Below are positions 10,159 to 18,677 of a stretch of 64,000 nt of DNA, piece after piece. The notes under the pieces were generated by a model. The model did not search any database and was not told the origin of the DNA. It saw nothing but the letters and a program-made list of their open reading frames with translations. Within the stretch, counting starts at the first letter, position 1; each line of letters starts with the position of its first letter. This DNA is from JAHECE01 sp963780675 (GTDB lineage: Bacteria; Actinomycetota; Actinomycetes; Actinomycetales; JAHECE01). The DNA lies in NCBI GenBank assembly GCA_963780675.1, contig CAWACR010000009.1:1-64000 (forward strand). The letters are read 5' to 3'. The position numbers and the translations under genes are program-made.

Positions 10159-11082
10159 TCAGGCGAGGACGCGCACGTACTCGGCGCGAGCCTGGGCAAG
10201 CGACACAGGCTCGCCCGCGAGCGTCCCGAGGAACTTCTCGACGGGGAAGTCCCAAAGCAGGCCGTGGCGGGCGAAATACCACCCGACTCGGCCGACGTCC
10301 ACGATGTCGGATCCGAGCAGATAGTCGAGAACCTGATACGCATACTCAGCAGTGACTCTTGCTTGCTTGACGACCTTCACCTCGAGCAACAGTCCGTCGA
10401 GGATCAGGTCCGCACGGCCAGCTGCGCCGCCTACGCGCACCTCGGCCTGCGCGTTCCTCACGGCGGCAGGCCCTGGCAGCCGGGTCGCGGCAAGCCTCAT
10501 GAGTGTTGTGACCGCATTCCCCAGATCGTCATAGACGTGGGTCAAGAGCTGTTCCACCGAGCTTGAGGCGGGCTCCTGAATGATCGGCGTGTCGGGGCTC
10601 GCACCGGTCCTGACACGGGCTACGTCGGCTGATTGGTAGAGCGCCAGGACTCCGCACAGCTTACTGAGGCGCTCCTCATCGCGCGGGATGCTCACGCGGG
10701 CCGCACGGCACTGCCTGGCAAGCGCATTGATCTCGTTGATCAGCTGGTCCCACACCGGGTCTTGCTCGCCGTTGGCGTGCCCAAGGGCGTGCCTCCGCCC
10801 GGCGGTTGGGCCGTGGAGCCAGTCCGGCTCAAGCGCCAGGTAGTGCAGGCGCAGGCGTTCTCCGAACGCGGTCCCAGTCACAGAAGGTGCGCCTCCGACG
10901 ACCTGGATGGGGTGATCCAGGAGCGTCTCGATGGGTCCCGCAAGGAGCGGGGTTCCATCGGGAAGCTGGCCATCCTCGACCCGGGGTCCCGGGAAGCGGG
11001 TCGACAGGCGACGGACGTCCGGGTATCGCCGCCGCATGAAGGCGCCAGGAGCCGAGGTCGGTCGCCAACCTGTGTACGCCAT
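10159..11082 (-). CDS. PD-(D/E)XK nuclease-fold protein, unknown family
   Basis: 307 aa. A C-terminal nuclease-like core is clear: GRADLILDGLLLEVKVVKQ with Asp225, Glu234 and Lys236, followed by YQVLDYLLGSD with Gln250, the usual D-ExK-Q order. The N-terminal 150 residues are not recognised. No partner gene overlaps it; it reads in the same direction as the 457/201-aa pair some 320 bases away and could belong to the same locus. DNA cleavage is predicted, specificity unknown. The extreme C-terminus (VSLAQARAEYVRVLA) is close to the next spacer and appears intact. Confidence 0.55.
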   Translation of the reverse strand: MAYTGWRPTSAPGAFMRRRYPDVRRLSTRFPGPRVEDGQLPDGTPLLAGPIETLLDHPIQVVGGAPSVTGTAFGERLRLHYLALEPDWLHGPTAGRRHALGHANGEQDPVWDQLINEINALARQCRAARVSIPRDEERLSKLCGVLALYQSADVARVRTGASPDTPIIQEPASSSVEQLLTHVYDDLGNAVTTLMRLAATRLPGPAAVRNAQAEVRVGGAAGRADLILDGLLLEVKVVKQARVTAEYAYQVLDYLLGSDIVDVGRVGWYFARHGLLWDFPVEKFLGTLAGEPVSLAQARAEYVRVLA

Positions 11083-11265
11083 CGGGTCAGCGTCGCACCC
11101 AACCAGCCTCCTCGTCCCCCCAGATCACCGACGAGTGCGACGCAGAACGGTCCTCGACGCACGAACGGTTCGGCTGGACAGCGCCGCTACCCGGCGTGGT
11201 AAGGGCCTTGGGCGTGGCCTTCTTCGCCGGAGGCTACGCCGTCGCCCTGTGGGCGATGTCCGTCA

Positions 11266-11463
11266 TTAGCTACTTCTCCGAGGTGGTGAGCAGCGTGTCA
11301 GTGGTGGCGCCCCACCAGTCGGTAGTCCACGAGTAGTCGTCGGGGTGGTGGAAAGCGGCGAGGAGTTCACGTGCGTGGACGCGTCCGACACCCGCGCCAG
11401 GTCCGGCCCGATTCCCAGGTTGCGGACGCCGTCGAAGGCGTCCCGCTCGCGTAGGAGTCCCAC
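11266..11463 (-). pseudogene. Unassigned gene remnant, C-terminal end
   Basis: Two minus-strand frames carry protein-like sequence: GLLRERDAFDGVRNLGIGPD in one, then RELLAAFHHPDDYSWTTDWW and TDTLLTTSEK ending at TAG (11270-11272) in the other. A single base change would join them into about 64 residues of a C-terminal domain. I do not recognise the family. It abuts the DUF3024 relic on the opposite strand, so this is a junction of two broken genes. Confidence 0.3.
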
Positions 11464-11467
11464 ATCT

Positions 11468-11692
11468 AGCGTCGGCCCGGAGTGGACTCACTTCCCGATC
11501 GCCCGGCTGCGGTCCGCGAAGGCGACCGGACTCTGGGAGCTCTACCGGCGCGACCGCAACCTCCGCTTCCACCGCTACGACCGCTACGACCGCTACGACC
11601 GCTACGACCGCTACGACCGCATCCCACCCTCACGCATCGTCGACGACCTCCTCGCCGAGATCGACCGCGACCCCACCCACATCTTCTGGGGA
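11468..11692 (+). pseudogene. DUF3024 protein relic
   Basis: VGPEWTHFPIARLRSAKATG, LWELYRRDRNLRFHRYD and VDDLLAEIDRDPTHIFWG are the conserved core and C-terminal end of DUF3024 proteins, common in actinobacteria, often near mobile DNA. The N-terminal part is missing and the normal stop after FWG is absent; the frame runs on into unrelated sequence. A 9-bp repeat has expanded an RYD tripeptide in the middle. Not expected to be functional. Confidence 0.65.
11573..11617 (+). repeat. 9-bp tandem repeat, five copies
   Basis: CGCTACGAC repeated five times without a mismatch, in frame within the DUF3024 relic, encoding RYDRYDRYDRYDRYD. Normal DUF3024 proteins have one RYD at this place. Confidence 0.9.
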
Positions 11693-11877
11693 TTGCCGGC
11701 AGCCCGAGGACTCGACGGGTTCCCGGCGTGCCGATGCCCGGCCACCCGTCCGGTTGCAGTTTCGGTTGCAGTTGGCCGTCGTCCAGGCCCATCGGACCAC
11801 GGCGCGCACCGGGGCGACCGCGCCGTGACCTGCATAAACACCCAGCGACCACCCCACGCGAACGCCTATCAAGGCAT

Positions 11878-11930
11878 TTGGAAAGCGTGTTGGGTTAACA
11901 GCCCTCGGGGGTTCGAATCCCCCATCCTCC
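11878..11930 (+). other. tRNA-Ser(GGA) 3' fragment, attachment scar
   Basis: From the anticodon loop TTGGAAA to the acceptor strand ATCCTCC: 3' anticodon stem GCGTG, long variable arm, T-arm GGGGG-TTCGAAT-CCCCC. No matching 5' half (CACGC stem, D-arm, GGAGGAT) lies upstream. This is the copy that a tRNA-Ser-targeting integrase leaves at one end of its element; the full tRNA gene is outside the window. Confidence 0.8.
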
Positions 11931-11947
11931 CGGCCTGCGACCGAAGG

Positions 11948-14149
11948 CTAATTCGGAGTGGGGGCGCATCCGATTACCACCAGTGTGGAGAAGCCGTCGC
12001 TGGTGGCGTCCACGGCAAGGGGCGCGGCGTCACGCCCTGCTGCTTCGAGCGCAGCTTGGTCTGCCGCGCTCAGTACGCCGCAGGGCACGACCGAGACCGT
12101 GGCGAACCGGCCATCTGGCGTCGATCGCCATAACGCCCGGACGCGTGCGCCCGTTGACGCCGCCGGCAGGAGCGCAAGGCAGACGTTCTGGAACGCCCGG
12201 ACCGCGTCGGGCGAGGTGACTCGTTGGGCTGCGATCTCGACCATGACGCCACGCTCGCGAGCCTCCCTCAGGGCCTCGACCAGTTCGGCGTTGAGGATCT
12301 CGTGCGCGACGAGTTGATCGCGGGCCGCGGCCTCCATCGCCAAGCACTGGCGGCGCTCGTCGTCATTCAGAGGGGTCTCGTCAGCGATCAGTTTCAACTT
12401 GGGTACGACCGTGCGGCCCAGACCCTCGGCGCGCCGGGCGAGCTCGGCCTCGCGTTCCTCCTTCTCAGCCGCCTCCAGCCTCAGCAGCCCCGACGCGTCC
12501 GCCTCCTGGGCGATGAACTCCGCGGAATAGTCCAGCGCCCGCCGGCACAGCCCGGCTGCGACGGCGCAGACTAGGACCTGCGGGAATGAAGTCGCAACGG
12601 TCGACCAAGCGACGCTCCCTGCGCTGGCCTGGACAGCGATCACCCCGGACATCATGGCGAGGGCGGCGATCACCCCCGCCGAGGATGAGAGCTTGACGGC
12701 GATGAGGATGACTGCGGTATCCAGCGCGCCGATGAACCAGTACCGGTAGTCCACGACGTCATAGGTCTTTAGGTTGGCGACCAAAGCGACTGGCAGCGCG
12801 GTGGCGGCAATCGCGGCCCACTGCGCCGTCCGAGACATCCTGGGCATGACGCCGAGGGTGAGAGTCACGAGAACGGTGGCGACCATCCCGGCCACTGTGA
12901 TCCACGGTTGGCGCGACTGCGACAGGTAGCGCCATCCCATCGACAGGTGCAGGGCCAAGGTGACGGTCGCGACCGCGGCGAGCGGCGCGGCGAACGTGCG
13001 GAGCTTCCATGTGGGATGCGCGTCGGGGCCGTCCACGTGTGTGTCGGCCCAACTCAGCTCGACCACGGTCCCGTGACCCAGCGTGGACATGACCTGTGCG
13101 CTGCCGCCGACGGCGCGCATCCTCTTTTCGATGCTCGAGCTGATGCCGAGGCGGCGCGCTGACGTGGTCGCGGGGTCGAAGCCGCACCCGTCGTCGACGA
13201 TGTGCATGGTCGCCGAGTCCGTGCCGAGCCGGCCCGTCACCGTCGCCGTGGACTGCTCAGAGTGGCGCGCGACGTTGGTCAGCGCCTCGGTCGCCGCACC
13301 CGCGAACGCCTCCGTGACAGAGCGGTCGGACAGGGAGCCCTCGATGTTGATCTTCAGCCTCAGCGCGAGCTTCCGGGCATGGTCTCGAAGCGTCTGCTCG
13401 ATCGCGTGGATCCGAGCCGCAGCAGTGTCCCCGTCGAACTCCGACAGTGCCTCGCGCGCGAGTTCGCGGGCAGCGTCATCGCTGGCAAGGGAGCGGCTCC
13501 GTCCCGCTAGGCGAAGTGCACCTAGGACCTTGTCGTGGACAAGCGCGTTCCACCTCTCACGCTCGGCGATCCGGCTGGCCGCCCGGGCTGTGGACTCCTG
13601 AAGTTCCCAGACGTTCTGCGATGCGGCCTCAACCTCGGCGGCTGCCTTGGCCAGGAAGTGCAGCAGCGCCGCACTCACGAAGCCCGTCATCGCCATCAGG
13701 AGACTCTCCTGCACCGCTTGCGCAGAACCCACGTCGGGGAGCCTGATCCAGTACGACATGACAGCGAACAGGGCGATCAAGCTCGCCCCAGCCCTGAACC
13801 CGAAGGCGAACGGTGCGGCGCACATGCCAGCCGCCATGAGCGGATACAGCGGCGGATGCGCCGCATACCCCTGAGGCGCCGTCACCATCAACAGGTGTGC
13901 GCCTGTCGTCGCGAATCCGGCCACCACCAAGGCCTTCGCGCCGGCGCGCGAGCGAATCTGCGCCCAGCAGTCCAGTACACACCACAGGGCGCAGACCGCG
14001 AACACGGTAAGGCTGACCGTCAAGAGCGGAAACGGGTATATCTCGGAGCCGCGGCGCGTGAGGAAGGCCGTGACCAGGACGTTCAGGGTCGCCAAGAGGG
14101 CGATCCCCCGGTAGACAGCCTTGTCCAGGACCTCTTGAGTAAGGAGCAT
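11948..14149 (-). CDS. Sensor histidine kinase, NarL/LiaS type, with degenerate second kinase-like half
   Basis: 733 aa. N-terminal membrane helices (about residues 10-165), coiled linker, HisKA_3-like region ERERWNALVHDKVLGALRLAG (phosphoacceptor His), then HATPase_c with EALTNVARHSE, DDGCGFD and GHGTVVELSW (to about 360). Uniquely it continues with a second set of membrane helices (about 370-520), a coiled coil (LRLEAAEKEEREAELARRAE) and a region resembling a decayed dimerisation/ATPase half without N or G boxes. Typical NarL-type kinases end at the first HATPase, so this looks like a tandem duplication or fusion. It follows its response regulator by 23 bases and should phosphorylate it. 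Signal unknown. Confidence 0.8.
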   Translation of the reverse strand: MLLTQEVLDKAVYRGIALLATLNVLVTAFLTRRGSEIYPFPLLTVSLTVFAVCALWCVLDCWAQIRSRAGAKALVVAGFATTGAHLLMVTAPQGYAAHPPLYPLMAAGMCAAPFAFGFRAGASLIALFAVMSYWIRLPDVGSAQAVQESLLMAMTGFVSAALLHFLAKAAAEVEAASQNVWELQESTARAASRIAERERWNALVHDKVLGALRLAGRSRSLASDDAARELAREALSEFDGDTAAARIHAIEQTLRDHARKLALRLKINIEGSLSDRSVTEAFAGAATEALTNVARHSEQSTATVTGRLGTDSATMHIVDDGCGFDPATTSARRLGISSSIEKRMRAVGGSAQVMSTLGHGTVVELSWADTHVDGPDAHPTWKLRTFAAPLAAVATVTLALHLSMGWRYLSQSRQPWITVAGMVATVLVTLTLGVMPRMSRTAQWAAIAATALPVALVANLKTYDVVDYRYWFIGALDTAVILIAVKLSSSAGVIAALAMMSGVIAVQASAGSVAWSTVATSFPQVLVCAVAAGLCRRALDYSAEFIAQEADASGLLRLEAAEKEEREAELARRAEGLGRTVVPKLKLIADETPLNDDERRQCLAMEAAARDQLVAHEILNAELVEALREARERGVMVEIAAQRVTSPDAVRAFQNVCLALLPAASTGARVRALWRSTPDGRFATVSVVPCGVLSAADQAALEAAGRDAAPLAVDATSDGFSTLVVIGCAPTPN

Positions 14150-14172
14150 CGGGCGCCAGCAGACCGGGCTCG

Positions 14173-14826
14173 CTAGCGCACGATCGGGCCGGCGACGTGA
14201 CCGTCCTCGACCGCTCGGAACAACAGCTCGGTCTTCGTATTCGCGACTCGCCCCACGTCGGTGTACTTGCGACGCACCCGCTTCAAATGCTCCTTTGCGG
14301 TCTCCTCCTGGATCCCCATCCGCCGCGCGACCGACTTCAGAGGCAACCCCGTCGCATAGAGGCGCAAAGCCTCAATCTCACGGGGCGTTAAGCCGGGCAC
14401 ATTCGAGTCCGCGTCGTCGTCGAGGGCGGCCGCCCACTCCGCACTGAGGAACGGCTCACCGCCGGCAACCTGAATGATCGCTCCCGTCAATACGCCCATG
14501 TCCTCGTGTTTGCCGACGATCCCACTCGCTCCTGCGCGAAAGCACCTCGCCACGACAGAGCGCCGCACTTCCTGGGTGTACAAGATGACCGGCCAGCCGC
14601 GCGCGACGAGAGCATTCACGTTGTCTTCCGCATCGGTTCCGTCGTTGAGGTTGATGTCCAGGAGGACGATATCAAGGTCTCCGGCCCAGTCAAGAAGGCC
14701 ACAAACCGTCCGGGCCGTGAGCACGCGCAAACCGTGAGGCAGCGCCTCATGGATCCCCTCCACGACACCGACAAGGATCGGCGGATGATCGTCAATAATG
14801 CCCAAACGAAGACGCACGCCGTCCAT
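14173..14826 (-). CDS. LuxR-family response regulator
   Basis: 217 aa from ATG 14826, preceded by GGGAG ten bases upstream. Receiver domain: IIDDHPPILVGV (acidic pair), VLLDINLND (phospho-Asp), VILYTQE, and RAGASGIVGKHED (Lys). C-terminal NarL/LuxR helix-turn-helix: LTPREIEALRLYATGLPLKSVARRMGI then TAKEHLKRVRRKY. First gene of an operon with the sensor kinase at 11948-14149. The targets are not evident; the neighbouring secreted M23 peptidase is a candidate but is not linked by any visible site. Confidence 0.88.
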   Translation of the reverse strand: MDGVRLRLGIIDDHPPILVGVVEGIHEALPHGLRVLTARTVCGLLDWAGDLDIVLLDINLNDGTDAEDNVNALVARGWPVILYTQEVRRSVVARCFRAGASGIVGKHEDMGVLTGAIIQVAGGEPFLSAEWAAALDDDADSNVPGLTPREIEALRLYATGLPLKSVARRMGIQEETAKEHLKRVRRKYTDVGRVANTKTELLFRAVEDGHVAGPIVR

Positions 14827-15440
14827 GACGCCATACTCCCAACATCGATAGTCCGAAACACACAGAGACACGTCACCTCTTGCGGGGACGACCACCAAAG
14901 CCCGCTCGAACCATGCCTCCCTGCCGCCGACTCGGGCAGAGACCCCCCGCCCCTAGGGCGCAGCGAGCGACACGCTCGCGCCCGCGGCCTCGGATCCGTC
15001 GACCGGCCCTGCGAGGTCCAGTTCACCCATCCTCCCTCCTCGCCGGTCGTCGCGACCGTCTCAACCGGGGCGGCCCTCTCGGGTCCCAGCCGGCGCCCCG
15101 ATCGTGGTCCCGGCGACCCCTAACCGGACCCCCCGCTCCGCACATCCGTCCACCCTGTCAACGCCGGCCACGCAGCCGCCTGCGCCAGCTGCTCACCGGT
15201 GAGTTTCGTCGGCCGGCCTGGGCCCCGCTCCACCCATTATCTCGATACCCCCACCAGACAGCCGCGTCACACTGAATTCCTCTTCTTCGGGATGCAGAAG
15301 CAAATCCCCGACCAAGGAAATCTCAGCGCGGGCCCCCATCCAGGGGCATCCAGGGGCTCGGCCGGGCCAGGAGTCCCGCCTCTTGTCGCATGCATGGCGG
15401 CGGGTGATTTCTCCGACCTGCCGCCGCGCATGCGACCTAC
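14827..15440. other. Intergenic, no gene seen
   Basis: About 610 bases between two minus-strand genes. It holds the promoter region of the two-component operon near its left end. No conserved frame, tRNA, hairpin terminator or repeat was recognised in the remainder. Confidence 0.5.
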
Positions 15441-16247
15441 TTATCCCCTGTTGACACTCGTAACATAGACGCCCTGAGGATAGCTGGTGCCTCTTTCAAC
15501 GGTGCTGATGACAAACTTCGCGGTTTGCGTCGAGCAGTTGACGCCGGCCCAATGCAGGTGCGGGGCGTAGTATTGCAGCGTGCCAAAACCCGACCCGCCC
15601 ACAGCGCCGATCTTCTGTCCCCTCGAGACGATTTGGCCGCCGTCCACGATTGAGGAAGAAAGGTGGGCGTATTGGGTGCAGTTCCCGTTCCCGTGATCGA
15701 TCAGAACCGTGATGCCGGCAGCGCCGTTCCAGCCTTCAAATTGAATGCGACCGCCAGCCGAGGCAACGACTGTCTCACCATATCCGGCTCCCCAGTCCAC
15801 AGCTGTAGAGTTGTAGCTCCCAGAATGAGAGAATGTCCCGGTTCCGTAGCTCTGAGTGATTTGGTGAGTGGTGCCCGATGGGAAGGGAAGCGCGTAGGGA
15901 GCGCATTGGGGTGTGACAGCAGCGTTGCTCCCGGTGATGATCATGGCGTCTGAGACATATCCACCGCCTTCAGCCGTGTACCAGCGCGAACTTGTGGCGT
16001 ACGGACCGGTGATGGATTGTCCCCAGACCCAGCAGTTGATGGAGATTTTGTAGCCGCCGGGCGGAACGCTCCTGATGATGGAGCCGCCCGTGTTGGGGGC
16101 GGTTCGGATGTGCGCCGAGTAGGACCGGTAGGTGGATGCCGTGCTGATTGCTGCCGAAGCGGTCCCACCCCCTACAACGCCCAACCCGAGCATCATCATC
16201 GCCGATACCACAAGAACGGCTATCCTTCGCACTGATTGAGTTCCCAT
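15441..16247 (-). CDS. Secreted M23 (LytM-like) peptidase-family protein
   Basis: 268 aa. Signal peptide: RRIAVLVVSAMMMLGLGVVGGGTASA, cleavage after ASA. An SH3-like segment (SYSAHIRTAPNTGGSII, VPPGGYKISINCWVWGQ) is followed by a LytM/M23 domain with AVDWGAGYGETVVASAGG, VLIDHGNGNCTQYAHLS, GQKIGAVGGSGF and PHLHWAG (HxH zinc ligands). In the first zinc motif the residue four before the Asp is Ser (STAVD), not His; the nearest His is in HSGSYNSTAVD. That variant is seen in some actinobacterial lysins, but activity is uncertain. Acts outside the cell on peptidoglycan, possibly against other bacteria. GAGGGG lies before the ATG. Confidence 0.8.
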   Translation of the reverse strand: MGTQSVRRIAVLVVSAMMMLGLGVVGGGTASAAISTASTYRSYSAHIRTAPNTGGSIIRSVPPGGYKISINCWVWGQSITGPYATSSRWYTAEGGGYVSDAMIITGSNAAVTPQCAPYALPFPSGTTHQITQSYGTGTFSHSGSYNSTAVDWGAGYGETVVASAGGRIQFEGWNGAAGITVLIDHGNGNCTQYAHLSSSIVDGGQIVSRGQKIGAVGGSGFGTLQYYAPHLHWAGVNCSTQTAKFVISTVERGTSYPQGVYVTSVNRG

Positions 16248-16609
16248 GCGTTCTTCCCCTCTTCTGCCTCGCCATTGAATATCGTTCCTGACGACAGCGC
16301 TCTTGCTTCGGAACCGGCCTCCCTCTGGTGGTGCGTGGGGTGGTGCATGTCGTCGCTCCTAACGTTAGGCCCGTCTGCGATGCGGATCGCGGGTCGAGGC
16401 AGTCCCCATTTGGGGGGACCCCCTGCGCGGTCGTCATCGAGCATCGCAAGGAGGCGGGGCAGTCGCTGCTCGTCGCGGATTCGAGCGACGTAGTACCGGC
16501 CGATCACCGGACCCAGGTGCCCCATGTGCTGCGCCAGGAACCGATTCAGTTCAGCTGCCAGTTGATTGTGGATTGTGGATTGTGGCCATGAGAACGCTCC
16601 CATGAACAT
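16220..16609 (-). CDS. Possible small ORF upstream of M23 gene
   Basis: 130-codon open frame from ATG 16609, overlapping the start of the M23 gene by 28 bases. Part of it (LAAELNRFLAQHMGHLGPVI, RDEQRLPRLLAMLDDDRAGG) looks protein-like, the end does not. No family match and no clear ribosome site. It may simply be an open frame in GC-rich DNA. Confidence 0.2.
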   Translation of the reverse strand: MFMGAFSWPQSTIHNQLAAELNRFLAQHMGHLGPVIGRYYVARIRDEQRLPRLLAMLDDDRAGGPPKWGLPRPAIRIADGPNVRSDDMHHPTHHQREAGSEARALSSGTIFNGEAEEGKNAWELNQCEG

Positions 16610-16680
16610 CAGCACGCGCTCGTGGAGAATCTCGTTAGAGGCAGGCGCTTCTCTCCATACGCCAAAGAACCCGATCCTGT

Positions 16681-16881
16681 TTATCTGGCAACGCGACCGG
16701 TGGTCGTCGCTCTGACAGCGTCGCCTGAACTGATCGCGTGATCCGAGCCATTGGGGGCCTGGTCCGCGGGCTCGAGCCGCGAGGATGCAGCATCCTCCCG
16801 GGCCGCGCCGCCGATCGCCACCCCGACCGCCACACAGAGGAGCACCTTCGCCGAGTCGTGCACCCGCACGGGCCTCGCCAC
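16681..16881 (-). CDS. Possible small membrane protein
   Basis: 66 aa from ATG 16881: basic N-terminus MARPVRVHDSAK, one hydrophobic stretch VLLCVAVGVAIGGAA, then a polar tail rich in Asp, Ser and Arg. Topology would be a single-pass membrane protein. No homology recognised and no operon partner, so it is offered with low confidence. Confidence 0.25.
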   Translation of the reverse strand: MARPVRVHDSAKVLLCVAVGVAIGGAAREDAASSRLEPADQAPNGSDHAISSGDAVRATTTGRVAR

Positions 16882-17003
16882 GCGACAGCGCCGCGGGCAG
16901 TTCCCGCCACGCCCCCGTAGCGATTACGCCCACATCCCGGTTTGGCGGCAAGGGGACCAGCCTCCGTTGGCCCAACTCTGCACGTCGTCGGCGTCCACGC
17001 CCA

Positions 17004-17156
17004 TGCACCAATCCATGCACAACTGGCCACGCACATGGATGATTCTCGACGTGTGCCGATGCAGCTCGCCACGGGCGAACCGCCTGATCAGATGCTGTTT
17101 CGTGTACACAGGTGCACCCGTGCGCAGGTGTAAGGGTCGGAGTTCAACTCCCCCTC
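17004..17156 (+). repeat. Imperfect 153-bp direct repeat, copy 1
   Basis: Begins TGCACCAATCCATGCAC and ends near CGGAGTTCAACTCCCCC. Copy 2 is at 28847-29000 in the same orientation, roughly 80 percent identical by eye, with exact runs such as GCGAACCGCCTGATCAGATG. This copy touches the 3' end of the primase-like gene. It also contains ATCCATG and CATGGAT as a 7-bp inverted pair. The two copies bound the 12-kb defence island. Confidence 0.8.
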
Positions 17157-17919
17157 ACGACCCCCATGCCGGTCGCGCGGGTGCATGAACGTGTCGAACG
17201 AGGCGATGCGGCTGGGGGTTGCGCTCAACGTCCGTCGAGATCCGAAGCCGGGACTCGCCGTCAATCAGCTGGTGCGCCACCCATCGATAGTCAATCAGGG
17301 GCGACAACAACTGCGCCCGGGCTAGCATCCGTCGCATTCCGTCCCCGGACATGAGGGTGTCTCCAAGGAAGTGGAACGATCGACCGGAGGTGAACAAGAC
17401 GCCACCTACCTCTAGCGCTTCCAGTGCTTCGACGGCGGCGTCGGCACTCTCGGACGCGGTCGCGTCAAGTCCGAAATCGAGCATCGGGAGCTGGGCAGTC
17501 GTGCCGTCTTGACGGCGCACTGTCGAGCAGAGGTTCACCAGGGTGCGAGCGGGCATATCGCGCCACTTGCGTGAGCGAAGGCCGGCGACGAAGTCATCAA
17601 CGTCCAACTCCTGACGGTCGGCCTCGACCATCGGTTCGTGGCGCAGCGCCCCGTGTATCAGTGCACGGCGGGTGTCAGGGTCCGCTGAGAGCGCACGCGA
17701 AAGGGCGAACTCCCAGAAGCCGAACCCGCGTTCGGTGTGCTCGACACGCGCGACACGCGTGACTTCCTGAACTCGCGCAGACAACTTGCCGCCCCGGAAC
17801 GAGGGCGTGCGCTGGACGACCTCGATCCGTACCTGGCCAATGGCTGCTTCCCGCATCACCTCCGGCAGAGTGGCGGCCAGATCGCCGTCGTCGCTGTTCG
17901 ATGCGTTCATCGTGGTCAC
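17155..17919 (-). CDS. AEP primase-like protein (primase 1D-like)
   Basis: 254 aa, last gene of a four-gene operon. The C-terminal half shows an archaeo-eukaryotic primase pattern: LDFGLD (Asp148, Asp152), then TSGRSFHFLGD (SxH, His183) and RISTDVERNP (Asp230). It lacks the helicase or PriCT partners of replicative prim-pols, so a role in nucleotide-based defence or nucleic-acid synthesis is more likely than replication. GTG 17919 overlaps the ComF-like stop (GTGA). The stop lies inside the end of direct repeat copy 1, so the C-terminus may have been altered at the island edge. The motif assignment is by eye. Confidence 0.55.
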   Translation of the reverse strand: MTTMNASNSDDGDLAATLPEVMREAAIGQVRIEVVQRTPSFRGGKLSARVQEVTRVARVEHTERGFGFWEFALSRALSADPDTRRALIHGALRHEPMVEADRQELDVDDFVAGLRSRKWRDMPARTLVNLCSTVRRQDGTTAQLPMLDFGLDATASESADAAVEALEALEVGGVLFTSGRSFHFLGDTLMSGDGMRRMLARAQLLSPLIDYRWVAHQLIDGESRLRISTDVERNPQPHRLVRHVHAPARPAWGS

Positions 17920-18677
17920 GCCTTCGCTCCTCGGACCACAGGTCCGGTGTCCCAGGTGAAGGGAGTCGCCCTGGCGCCGTCCCAGAACGCCCGCGCGAGA
18001 CAGTTGTAGTCGGGGTTCACTCGTCGCGCCAGAACGAGCGCTCCGACAACTTCGGCCCCGGCTGCGCGGAGCGCTTGTGCAGCGCTGTTGAGGTGGGCGC
18101 CGGTCGTGTAGACATCATCGACGAGGAACAGGCGCCGACCTCTCACTGTCTGATCGGCGAGGTAGGCCGCAGCATTGGGGCGCCGGAATCCGATCGGTTC
18201 GGAACTCCGGCTGATGGCGCTTAGCAGCGGCGGGTTCGGGTCCAGGTCCTGAAGGAGTGCCTCGAGCGGGTGTGGGAGTCTGCGCTCAGTCGACGGGACG
18301 ACCACCAGATTGTCGGCGCTGAGCTCCCCGCGGAGCAACTGGGTTCCGTTCTGGTGAAGGAACCGTCCGAGCAGGGCAGCAACGACATCCTCGGATTCCT
18401 GATCCCACGGATCGTCTTCACCGGGTCGACCCTTGTAGCGGGTCAGCCAGTTCCGCAACCGTGATGGCTCGGCGTAAAGGGTGACTAGGGACAGAGGTAC
18501 CGGTGGCACACCGAGTTCGGACTCGACTTCCTCGCAGTTCTCGCACCGACTCTCCTCCGCCACCTTCCATGTCAAACAGGTGGGGCAGCGGTTCGACGAC
18601 GGCGAGGGAACCGGGGTGAGTTCGGCTAGGACGTCAGGTCGCTCGGACAGTGCAATAACGACGCCCCCGACGTTCAT
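17916..18677 (-). CDS. ComF-like phosphoribosyltransferase
   Basis: 253 aa. N-terminal zinc ribbon CPTC and CENC (residues about 31-48), then a type I PRTase domain with the PRPP-binding loop LFLVDDVYTTGAHL and the hood-like VVVPSTERR. Length and layout match ComF, a competence-linked PRTase of unknown reaction. Here it is not beside competence machinery but between DprA-like and primase-like genes, overlapping both by four bases, so it should work with them. It probably uses PRPP with a nucleobase or nucleotide-like substrate; which one cannot be read from sequence. Confidence 0.8.
   Translation of the reverse strand: MNVGGVVIALSERPDVLAELTPVPSPSSNRCPTCLTWKVAEESRCENCEEVESELGVPPVPLSLVTLYAEPSRLRNWLTRYKGRPGEDDPWDQESEDVVAALLGRFLHQNGTQLLRGELSADNLVVVPSTERRLPHPLEALLQDLDPNPPLLSAISRSSEPIGFRRPNAAAYLADQTVRGRRLFLVDDVYTTGAHLNSAAQALRAAGAEVVGALVLARRVNPDYNCLARAFWDGARATPFTWDTGPVVRGAKA

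Noticed and set aside
17125..17160. tRNA-like T-arm (GGAGTTCAACTCC) at the end of both 153-bp repeats
   Set aside because: Stem and loop sizes do not fit a T-arm and no acceptor or anticodon arm can be built, so it is not called an attachment tRNA.
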